The notes beneath the pieces were generated by a model. The model was not told the DNA's origin, did not search any database, and saw only the letters and a list, made by a program, of their open reading frames with translations. DNA of 30,908 nucleotides from Methylococcaceae bacterium (GTDB lineage Bacteria > Pseudomonadota > Gammaproteobacteria > Methylococcales > Methylococcaceae): NCBI GenBank assembly GCA_012026715.1, contig VEPB01000041.1, forward strand, positions 1-30,908, written 5' to 3'. Position 1 is the first letter of the stretch; each line of letters opens with the position of its first letter. This document shows positions 1 to 7,066 of the stretch, one piece after another. Position numbers and translations under genes: made by a program.

Positions 1-734
1 AGCACCGCAGGTGTCCGTTCGCGCCGCGCCACGGCCGCCAGCAGCGGCAAACCCCGCCCCGCCGGATTGCCAGGCCGTAAGGCCTCCAGGTCCGGATCGT
101 CCACCGCGGTGGAGGTGTCGGCAACCGGCCAGCGCGACTCCAGGCTCGCCAGCGTGTTGTTATCCCGCTCAGGCTGCAGTAGCAAGGCCAGCCCGAACGG
201 ACCGCCCATCGGCCGATGCCGGGCGATCGGAGGTAACGGCGGGAAGTCGTAGCACACCAGCAATACCGGAATGGCCTCGGTCACGGCCTGGACCGCCGAC
301 TCCAACAAGCCGGCTACAAAGGTATCGTCGAAGGCGGACAGGCTCATGGCCGAATGGCGCGACCCGGTGGCGATGCTCCAATACCCGGAAGCGGCGTTGT
401 GCACCGAGTTATGGAACAGGGTCGGCGAAATCTGCGGTGCCGGCGAGGCCAATTCCTGGAAGATGCGGTCGATGACCTCCACCTCGCCGCCAGACGAGGC
501 AAACACCGTCGCCACTTCGTGTGCGCGCTCGCCGCAGGCCTGCAGCGCCACATCCAGGGCGAGCTTGGTAACGGCAGTGGCGCGCCGACGTTCGGCCGCC
601 GGCAAGTGGGACGCCTGCAGCGTGGCCAGGGGCGCGTCCTGGTATTCCCTCTCGCCTCGCAACACCGAACCGGCCTCCGACCAGTCGGGCAAACCGGGAG
701 CGATGATGCCCACGCCGTTCAGATACAGCTTCAT
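1..734 (-). CDS. Beta-ketoacyl synthase chain-length-factor-like protein (partial, 3' end beyond window)
   Basis: About 244 residues are visible from the ATG at 734; the reading frame runs off the left edge. The protein has a degenerate thiolase/ketosynthase fold of the 'beta-ketoacyl synthase chain length factor' type. It starts MKLYLNGVGIIAPGL and contains FHNSVHNAASGYWSIATG, where a true ketosynthase would lead into its active-site region. In the following stretch (AMSLSAFDDTF) the nucleophilic Cys is absent, so it is probably a non-catalytic partner. The start overlaps the stop of the upstream ketosynthase by 4 bp (ATGA), the usual arrangement for a KS/CLF heterodimer made in equal amounts. 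In aryl polyene pathways such pairs extend the polyene on a carrier protein. Family assignment is firm; the exact product is inferred from context. Confidence 0.85.
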   Translation of the reverse strand, partial: MKLYLNGVGIIAPGLPDWSEAGSVLRGEREYQDAPLATLQASHLPAAERRRATAVTKLALDVALQACGERAHEVATVFASSGGEVEVIDRIFQELASPAPQISPTLFHNSVHNAASGYWSIATGSRHSAMSLSAFDDTFVAGLLESAVQAVTEAIPVLLVCYDFPPLPPIARHRPMGGPFGLALLLQPERDNNTLASLESRWPVADTSTAVDDPDLEALRPGNPAGRGLPLLAAVARRERTPAV

Positions 735-1921
735 GCCCCCACCCTGCCAAAGACCAGGCTTACATTGTTGCCCCCGAACCCGAAAGCGTTACTGACCGCG
801 CGATTTACCGGACGCGTCAGCGGCTCCATGGAAATCCACGCCTGCAGTTGCGGGTCGACCTCGACGGTGTTGAGGCTGACCGGCACGAATCCATCCCGGA
901 TGCTCAGGCAAGTGGCAATGGCGTTGACAATGCCGGCGGCCCCCAGGGTATGGCCGGTCCAGCCCTTGATGGAACTGGCGGGCACCCGGTGGCCAAACAG
1001 AGCCGTGACTGCCTTATCTTCCGCCGTGTCGTTGGAGCGGGTGGCGGTCCCATGAAGATTGATGTAGTCCACCTGACCGGGCCCGATACCGGCTCGCTCC
1101 AGGGCCGCGCTCATGGCCAACCGCGCGCCCAGGCCCTCCGGGTGGGGCGAGGACATATGATAAGCGTCGGTGCTCTCTCCATATCCCAACAAGGCGATTC
1201 CGGACAATCCGGGCTGAGTGCGCTCCAGCAGGGCATAGCCGGCAGCCTCGCCGATGGAAATGCCGTTACGGTGGCGGTCGGCGGGGCGGCAAGGCTGATC
1301 CGACACCAGATCGAGCGAGGAGAATCCCAGCAGAGTGGTCAGGCACAGGCTGTCCACCCCTCCGACCACCACCGCATCGCACAATCCGGCCGCGATCAGC
1401 CGAAAGCCCGAGGCAAAGGCCTTGCTGCTGGAGGAACAGGCGGTGGAGACCGCCACAGCGGGACCTTCGAGAGCCAGGAAGCAGCGGGTGAAATCCGCCA
1501 CCGAGAAGGTATTGTGGGCAAATTGGTAACTGAACCCGGCCGGCAGCTCACCGCTGCCGGGATCCCGGGCACGATAGGCCAGTTCGGTTTCCAGGATGCC
1601 GGACGTGCTGGTGCCCACCACCACGCCGATACGGACCGGACCGTAACGATCGCGGGCCGCGGCCACGGCTTCCGCGAAGCCATCCTGGATCATCCCCAGG
1701 TAAGCCAGCCGGTTATTGCGACAGTCGAATCGAATCAGCGATTCTGGCAGGTCCACCGCCTCGACCCCTTCGACCCGGCCGATCCAGGTGTTCAGCCCGG
1801 CATCGAGGAAGTCGCAGGGACGAAGCCCGGAACGCTGTTGTCGCAGCGCCGCGCGGGTGGATTCCAGGCCCTGGCCGAGCGCGCTGACCAGGGTGTAGGC
1901 GGAGAGGATGAGGGGATCCAT
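731..1921 (-). CDS. Beta-ketoacyl-ACP synthase (FabF-like, aryl-polyene type)
   Basis: This condensing enzyme has the complete Cys-His-His set: Cys in VSTACSSSSKAF, His in INLHGTATRSNDTAE and His in GWTGHTLGAAG, followed by the C-terminal FGFGGNNVSLVF motif. It would carry out decarboxylative condensation of malonyl-ACP with a growing chain. I chose the ATG at 1921 (MDPLILSAYTL) because family members begin at that point. An in-frame ATG at 1957 adds 12 residues and overlaps the exporter stop as TAATG, so it cannot be excluded; neither start has a clear Shine-Dalgarno. It is coupled to the downstream chain-length factor by ATGA. With that partner, the MMPL exporter and the LolA-like protein it forms the signature of an aryl polyene cluster. 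The ACPs, ligase, dehydratase and ammonia lyase expected of such a cluster would lie outside the window. Confidence 0.9.
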   Translation of the reverse strand: MDPLILSAYTLVSALGQGLESTRAALRQQRSGLRPCDFLDAGLNTWIGRVEGVEAVDLPESLIRFDCRNNRLAYLGMIQDGFAEAVAAARDRYGPVRIGVVVGTSTSGILETELAYRARDPGSGELPAGFSYQFAHNTFSVADFTRCFLALEGPAVAVSTACSSSSKAFASGFRLIAAGLCDAVVVGGVDSLCLTTLLGFSSLDLVSDQPCRPADRHRNGISIGEAAGYALLERTQPGLSGIALLGYGESTDAYHMSSPHPEGLGARLAMSAALERAGIGPGQVDYINLHGTATRSNDTAEDKAVTALFGHRVPASSIKGWTGHTLGAAGIVNAIATCLSIRDGFVPVSLNTVEVDPQLQAWISMEPLTRPVNRAVSNAFGFGGNNVSLVFGRVGA

Positions 1922-1956
1922 GAAAAGGAACGTCCGGCAAGGCAAAACGCGCGCCA

Positions 1957-4281
1957 TTATGCCGGAGGGTCCTGTTCCCTGGCCAGAAGCGCGGCAAACG
2001 TCAGAGCGAAGGCGGCACCCAAGGCCACCGTGGCGCCGATGTCATGGAGGATGTTGACCGAAGACGTGGCCAGGATGCCGAAGGCGATCACCGCACTGCC
2101 ATTGCACAGCAGCAGCGACAACAGGGTGCGGCTCCGTTCCTCGCGGTCCGCCGCGGCCCGGTTGAAGAACAAGGCTTGATCCAGGCTCAACCCCATCACC
2201 AGCAGCAGCGAGACCAGGTGGAACAGGTTCAGTCCGTGGGTGGCCTGCGCCATGATCGCGGCAGCCGCAGCCGCCGCGCAGGCCATAGGTGCCAGCACCC
2301 GGAAGGCCGTGGCGATCGAACGCAAGCCTGCGACCAGCAGCAGCACGATGGCTCCACTGCTCCACGCCAGCAATTCAAGCGCTTCGTTCCGGTACCGGGA
2401 CAGCATGTGGGAGGATTCGCGGCGCAGATCCACCAAATCGACACCCGGCAGCGCCAACGTAGTTAGGGCCGTTTGAATCTTTACCTCATCGCTCACGCCC
2501 CGCAAGGGCACCAGACCGACCCAGCCATCGTCCCACTGCAACAACAGGGACTTGACCCGCAGCCCCATCGCTGCAGGCAATGGACCGCTCAACCGTAGCG
2601 GTTCCGCCTCCCGCGCTGCCGCCGCGTCGGCCAAGAACGGCGTGAAGGCATCCTCGCGAAACGGCAGGCCGGCCAATGCCGCCTGCAGGGATGCCCGCAG
2701 CACCTCCGGCGTGGGGATCGATTGCAACCGCGTCCGCTGCGACGCCTGGCTGGGCAGGTAGCGCGCAGCCATGTCGTAACCGGCCAGCATGCCCTGCCCC
2801 ACCAAGGCGTCGAGTTGCCGCGCCAGTCGTTCGCTGCGGACCAGTACCTCCTCGTCATCGCTGCCGCGCACGACGACCAGGCTGCGCAAATCCATTGCCC
2901 CGAGTTCCGACCTTAATGCCTCGTCCAGTTGCTTGCTGGCGGCGGGTACCGGGCTCAGGGCATCGATGTCGTCGTTCCACAATGGCAACGGCCCCCAGCC
3001 GATCCAAGCCAGCGCGGCGCAGCCGCAGACCAGTGGCAACCAACTCCAGCGCCGCGATCCCGTCGGTATGCATCCACAAACCCGCAGCACGGCGGCCGGA
3101 ATCGGCACCTGTTCCGGCATCAGCAGCGGCACCAGCCAGCGCACCGCAGCAGCAGCGACCAGCAGGCCACAAGCGGCGAACAAACCCAACTGGGCTAACC
3201 CCTCGAATCCGGAAAACAGCATGGCGGTAAAACCCGCCACGTTGGTGAGCACCCCCAGCCGCAAGGTCGGCCAGATGCGGCGGATGGCGTGATCCGCCGG
3301 CTCGCCGGTGACCCTGTGAGTGAACAAATGGTTGGGATAATCCGCCGCCACTCCGATCAGGGTGGCACCGAATCCCAAAGTGATGCCGTGAATGCTGCCA
3401 AACCACCAGCCCACTGCCGCGGTGGCCGCCAATCCGCCGCACAGCAGGGGCACCGCGCCAAGCAGAACCACCCGGGCGCTACGGTAGACCAGCCACAGCA
3501 GCCCCACCACCACGACACTGTTGAGGAGGGACAGGCGGGTGGCGTCGCCGGCGATGCGGCGGTTGGCGTCGACGCTGAACACCGGCGGACCGGCCAGCAC
3601 CAGCCGCACACCCGAATCGCCCCTCACCGCTGCAAACGCCGCGCGCAACGCCTCCACCGTGTCCGCCTGGCCATCCAGGTCGAAACCAGGAGCTGCAGTT
3701 TCCGCCACCAGTAAAGCGCGGCTGCCGTCCCGGCTGAACCAAACGCCGTGTTGCAGGTTGGGGCTCTGTGCGGGAACCCAGACCTTGAGCACCTGCCGCA
3801 AGGCGGCGGTGGGATCGCGCGCCAGCACTGGCTTGTCGATCAGACCGGCGGAGGTGGCCAATTCCGCCAGGCGGCCTTCCAAAGCGGCGCGCAAGCCGGT
3901 CTCGCTGAAATCGACAGCACTCTGCAACGGCGCCATTTGGTAACGGTGTGCCAGCAGGAACTCCCGGTCAGCCGCCGAGAGTTCTGAATTCCCGTTGTGC
4001 ACCGAGAGAAACCGGCCGTCCGCGCGCAAGGCGGCGCCCAAGTCCCGGCTCAACCGCGCCAGGAGCGCGCCGTCACCGCCTTCCAGGGCAATCAGAATCA
4101 ACCGGGAAGCGGCCCCTTCCCGCATCTGGTCCACCAGGATGCGCTGCAGGGAACCGGCGTCGGTGGGTAAAAAATGAGTCAGATCGCTGATTGCCGGGGT
4201 ACGGGCAACCTGCCAACCCCACAGGGCCAGCAGCGCTAGCCAGGCGAATACGACGAGCCGCGCGAATCTCACCGGGGCCAT
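1957..4281 (-). CDS. MMPL/RND-family exporter of an aryl-polyene-type cluster
   Basis: This is a 774-residue inner-membrane protein with the MMPL layout. It has an N-terminal membrane anchor (about residues 8-24), a periplasmic domain (about 30-245), a block of transmembrane helices (about 250-400), a second periplasmic domain and a second helix block to the C-terminus. Aryl polyene and xanthomonadin clusters carry such an exporter next to a LolA-like protein, and the pair is thought to move the polyene lipid towards the outer membrane. The start overlaps the end of the LolA-like gene by 13 bp and the stop abuts the ketosynthase, so all are probably co-translated. The substrate is inferred from context. 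Confidence 0.88.
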   Translation of the reverse strand: MAPVRFARLVVFAWLALLALWGWQVARTPAISDLTHFLPTDAGSLQRILVDQMREGAASRLILIALEGGDGALLARLSRDLGAALRADGRFLSVHNGNSELSAADREFLLAHRYQMAPLQSAVDFSETGLRAALEGRLAELATSAGLIDKPVLARDPTAALRQVLKVWVPAQSPNLQHGVWFSRDGSRALLVAETAAPGFDLDGQADTVEALRAAFAAVRGDSGVRLVLAGPPVFSVDANRRIAGDATRLSLLNSVVVVGLLWLVYRSARVVLLGAVPLLCGGLAATAAVGWWFGSIHGITLGFGATLIGVAADYPNHLFTHRVTGEPADHAIRRIWPTLRLGVLTNVAGFTAMLFSGFEGLAQLGLFAACGLLVAAAAVRWLVPLLMPEQVPIPAAVLRVCGCIPTGSRRWSWLPLVCGCAALAWIGWGPLPLWNDDIDALSPVPAASKQLDEALRSELGAMDLRSLVVVRGSDDEEVLVRSERLARQLDALVGQGMLAGYDMAARYLPSQASQRTRLQSIPTPEVLRASLQAALAGLPFREDAFTPFLADAAAAREAEPLRLSGPLPAAMGLRVKSLLLQWDDGWVGLVPLRGVSDEVKIQTALTTLALPGVDLVDLRRESSHMLSRYRNEALELLAWSSGAIVLLLVAGLRSIATAFRVLAPMACAAAAAAAIMAQATHGLNLFHLVSLLLVMGLSLDQALFFNRAAADREERSRTLLSLLLCNGSAVIAFGILATSSVNILHDIGATVALGAAFALTFAALLAREQDPPA

Positions 4282-4907
4282 TGAATCTGCAAGACCGAGC
4301 GATCGCCGTTCGCCTCCTCGATGGTCAGCTCCCGCATGCGGTCCTCGTTGCCGCGAATCTGCACCGAACGCACCAGGGCCGCCATCTCAGGCTCTCGCGG
4401 AACCAGCGCCAACAGCCAGTTGCGGCGGGAACCGCCCAGGCTCACCTGATAGAAGCGTTCCAGGGTCGCGCGATCCCCGGCCAAAGGGGCTCGGATACTT
4501 TCCACGAAGGCCCACAAGGGCGGGTAAGCCGACAAGGACAGTTCCTGGTGCAAGCCCCCGGATGGCCGATCGACGGTCAGCCGGTCCCCGTCGACCCGGT
4601 ACCGTTCATCCACCGGAGCGGTGATCCGCTTTTCGAGCCACGCCGGCGGACTGAAGCTGAGCAGGCCGCTCACCTGCAACGGCTGTTTCAGCAGGCTCAT
4701 TGTCTTGGTCTCGGTGAATGCAACCTGGCTGAGCGACTGGCGTGACAGGGCCGCCAGCAAGGACGGGAGGTCCCAGGCCCCGTCAGCAGCCGAAGCAGCC
4801 GGTCCAACAAGGAACAGCAGCGGGAGCAGGCGGAGAAAAATCCACCGCACCGGCGGGCGACCGAAGGCCGGCGATAACCGTCGGCCTCGGCGGGATAGCT
4901 GCGTCAT
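4269..4907 (-). CDS. LolA-like outer-membrane lipoprotein carrier protein (periplasmic)
   Basis: The protein has 212 residues from the ATG at 4907. It starts with a basic n-region, then a hydrophobic stretch (WIFLRLLPLLFLVG) and a plausible signal peptidase site after AASA. The mature part has LolA-type features: a Lys/Thr-rich ETKTMSLLKQPLQVSG strand, LLSFSPPAWLEKRI, then a beta-rich body. LolA-fold proteins bind acyl chains in a half-barrel. The copy found in aryl polyene clusters is distinct from housekeeping LolA and is presumed to accept the polyene lipid from the MMPL exporter, with which it overlaps by 13 bp. The frame is open to a TTG at 5003, but the signal peptide favours 4907. The gap to the upstream desaturase is 140 bp. 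Confidence 0.8.
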   Translation of the reverse strand: MTQLSRRGRRLSPAFGRPPVRWIFLRLLPLLFLVGPAASAADGAWDLPSLLAALSRQSLSQVAFTETKTMSLLKQPLQVSGLLSFSPPAWLEKRITAPVDERYRVDGDRLTVDRPSGGLHQELSLSAYPPLWAFVESIRAPLAGDRATLERFYQVSLGGSRRNWLLALVPREPEMAALVRSVQIRGNEDRMRELTIEEANGDRSVLQIQWPR

Positions 4908-5047
4908 AAAAACATCGAAGACTAGAGAACGGAAGCGTCGTATCGGGATAGCGCGCCGGATTATCCCAGAACGCAGCACACTCCAACAGCGAGGGAAAAA
5001 CAAGGTAGCAGCCGGGCCCCGGCTTCTGCGACTCGACTACGGAGCGA

Positions 5048-6061
5048 TCAACGCGGGAGGGAACAGTATTCAGGCTTCGGACATCGCAGCGGCCTGGCGA
5101 CCGCTTGCTGCGACAACCACCGCCGTCCCAGGATTTCCCGTTCTGCTTCTACCCAGTCGGACAGTTCCGAGCCCGGCCGGAACCCGCGCCGTTCCGCCCG
5201 GTAGTAAGCCGCCTCGGCAATCATGGCGTGCACCGGAACCGGCGCCTGCGGCTTCAACGAAGCGAATCCGTAACGAATGGTCTCCCACACGCTCTGCTCT
5301 CCCACATTCTTCAAGCCGAGCGCCGCCGGTTCCAGTTCCAGCAAGGTTCCGAACAAGCGGTCCCACAGGGAAAAGGCGGCGCCGTAGTTGCTGTCATGTT
5401 CGTGGCGCAACTGCGAGTGGTGCACCCGGTGCAAGGCGGGCACGATAAAGACCCGGGCCAGCATTCCTTCAGCGGCGAACCGGACATTGGCGTGGTGAAA
5501 CATGACCAGCAGGGTCAGCAGTGTTTCACAAACCAGCAGCAACAACGCGTCGATGCCCAGCACCACCACCATCGCCGCTTTCAGCAGCGTGGTCAGCAGC
5601 AACTCCACCAGATGCAGACGGAATGCCGTCGACACGTTCATCGCCAGATCGCTGTGATGCACCCGGTGGAACCGCCACAATCCTTCAACCCGATGACAGG
5701 CCCAGTGCCACGCGTACAAGCCCAGATCCAGCAACAGCAGGGCTAGCACCCCTTTGAGCACCGGATTTTCGATGCCGCTCAATAGGCCGAGATCGCTGTA
5801 GCGGTCGGCCACCGTCCACAACGAACCCACCGCCAACAGCGACAGGGTCACGTCATTGACGATCAGAATGCCCAGATTGGTCAGATAGGAGTGGCGCAGG
5901 ATGCGGGATGGTTGACGCCCGTAGCCGCCACGAACCTCCCAGGCCAACAGCGCCGCAAACACGCCCAGCACCACCAGGGAAACCACGTCACGGTCGGTCA
6001 ACGCCAACCAACCCGGCAACCAAGCCCAATCGTCGAAGAAGGAAGGGTTTGAATTCAGCAT
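5048..6061 (-). CDS. Sterol desaturase / fatty acid hydroxylase superfamily membrane enzyme
   Basis: This is a 337-residue polytopic membrane protein with the His-box set that binds a di-iron centre. It shows HWACH at about residue 118, FHRVHHSD at about 130, FHHANV at about 188 and HRVHHSQLRHEHD at about 210. Family members hydroxylate or desaturate lipids using O2 and electrons from a partner reductase. The ATG at 6061 is preceded by an AAGGAGG Shine-Dalgarno (6070-6076) with 8 nt spacing, so the start is secure. It is the first gene of the minus-strand run leading into the polyene genes, separated from the LolA-like gene by 140 bp, so membership in the same transcript is likely but not certain. 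A role in modifying the polyene or a membrane lipid is inference. An inverted repeat lies 46 bp upstream of the start. Confidence 0.85.
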   Translation of the reverse strand: MLNSNPSFFDDWAWLPGWLALTDRDVVSLVVLGVFAALLAWEVRGGYGRQPSRILRHSYLTNLGILIVNDVTLSLLAVGSLWTVADRYSDLGLLSGIENPVLKGVLALLLLDLGLYAWHWACHRVEGLWRFHRVHHSDLAMNVSTAFRLHLVELLLTTLLKAAMVVVLGIDALLLLVCETLLTLLVMFHHANVRFAAEGMLARVFIVPALHRVHHSQLRHEHDSNYGAAFSLWDRLFGTLLELEPAALGLKNVGEQSVWETIRYGFASLKPQAPVPVHAMIAEAAYYRAERRGFRPGSELSDWVEAEREILGRRWLSQQAVARPLRCPKPEYCSLPR

Positions 6062-6106
6062 GGCATCAGCCTCCTTGAAACAAAGCCGTAAGAATCAGGA
6101 CTGAAC

Positions 6107-6127
6107 ATGTCCTAATTGACCGGACAT
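6107..6127. promoter_or_regulatory. Inverted repeat upstream of the desaturase gene (possible operator)
   Basis: ATGTCC and GGACAT form perfect 6-bp arms separated by 9 nt, 46 bp upstream of the desaturase start. An overlapping pair AGGAC/GTCCT (6097-6113) lies beside it. The size and position suit a dimeric repressor site. No regulator gene is adjacent and I could not place a convincing promoter, so the role is inferred. Confidence 0.35.
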
Positions 6128-6351
6128 TTCCCTGGGAGTTCAGGATTGATACTGCGTTTCCTCACGATGCACGGTCGGCGGCCAACGGGGGTAAGCCGCT
6201 CGTTTGCGCCCTTACCTCGGCCTGATCGTCATTACCCACAGCGCCCCTCCCGCACCACGGGCAGCCGCAGTGTCATGTCTGTCTGTGAAAAAGACGGCCC
6301 GATCTCGGTTAGCGCGGTGATTTTCAGGCCATCTGAAGCAACACTTCTCTG

Positions 6352-6588
6352 TCACCGCGAGACAATCCCGGCATTAAGGAAGGCCGGGGCTCCCGGTTGT
6401 CGTGGGAAGTTCTCGATGCTTTCAACCCGGACGTGGTGAATCTGCTTGAGATCCGGGCAAACCACCTGAGAAAACGCCAAGGCATGGGCCGATGGAAACG
6501 CAACGACCTTGCCGTCGAGGTCGGCGGGGCGCTGAGAACCCTGGTTGCATCTTTCCGTGCCCTTGGAATTGATGACAAGGAATTCCCC
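6352..6588 (-). pseudogene. Possible remnant of a PhnD-like phosphonate/phosphate-binding protein gene
   Basis: On the minus strand one frame reads GEFLVINSKGTE, a short insertion, then PADLDGKVVAFPSAHALAF, and ends near FLNAGIVSR before a stop. The ADLxGKxVAFPSxxALA stretch is typical of substrate-binding proteins of the phosphite/phosphonate ABC type, just after the first domain crossover. The family is normally about 300 residues. Here only some 75 remain, with no signal peptide and no continuation found in the other frames. The frame also stays open into the antisense of the neighbouring hsp20 gene, so an intact gene is unlikely. The match is by eye and short, so chance similarity is possible. 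The rest of 6062-6649 holds the inverted repeat and otherwise nothing I recognise. Confidence 0.35.
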
Positions 6589-6649
6589 TGTAGTCCAAAA
6601 TGGACCCGGGGTTAGGCAACGAAACAGGGGCTCGCCGGGGTATCTGCCG

Positions 6650-7066
6650 ATGAAACACCAAGATCCGCTGGCCTGGATGTGGATTGACGCCTGTGAAGTC
6701 GTCAGCCGGGCCGAGCGTCTGCACCGCCGGATGTTTGGACTCGCCCGCGGCGACGACCGGTCGCCCTGTTGGGAACCGCCAGTCGACATTTTCGAGAACG
6801 GCCGGGAGCTGCGTGTCATCGTCCTGCTTCCCGGTGTTTCAACCGACCAGATCATGGTCGGCTTCGACCAAGGAATCCTCACCATCACCGGCTCTAGCCC
6901 TTTTCCGGGACCTCCCCATGCGCACATTCATCGGCTGGAAATTCCCTACGGCAACTTCGAAAAGAAGATCCAACTGCCCTCGCCCGCCTACGAGATCGAC
7001 CAATCCGAATACCGCGATGGTTGTCTGACGCTGCGCTTCCGCAAAATCGACGGATCTCCGGCATGA
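6650..7066 (+). CDS. Hsp20/alpha-crystallin family small heat-shock protein
   Basis: The product has 138 residues with an alpha-crystallin domain spanning roughly residues 40-133. PPVDIFENGRELRVIVLLPG is the first strand pair and DGCLTLRFRK the closing strands. Small heat-shock proteins hold unfolding polypeptides in a refoldable or degradable state without ATP. The ATG at 6650 (MKHQDPLAW) is chosen because upstream in-frame starts add only low-complexity sequence. The stop overlaps the ATG of the following lon gene (ATGA), so the two are translationally coupled and their products probably act on the same clients. A loose sigma-32-like pair (CTTGGA near 6563, CCCCTG near 6586) has a 17-nt spacer, longer than ideal, so I do not call it as a promoter. 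Confidence 0.87.
   Translation: MKHQDPLAWMWIDACEVVSRAERLHRRMFGLARGDDRSPCWEPPVDIFENGRELRVIVLLPGVSTDQIMVGFDQGILTITGSSPFPGPPHAHIHRLEIPYGNFEKKIQLPSPAYEIDQSEYRDGCLTLRFRKIDGSPA

Noticed and set aside
848..2179. 443-codon open frame on the plus strand
   Set aside because: It is antisense to the ketosynthase and exporter genes, whose catalytic motifs are clear; its predicted protein is low-complexity Gly/Gln/Arg-rich.
6563..6591. Sigma-32 promoter for hsp20-lon
   Set aside because: CTTGGA and CCCCTG are 17 nt apart and CCCCTG departs from CCCCAT, so the match is weak.
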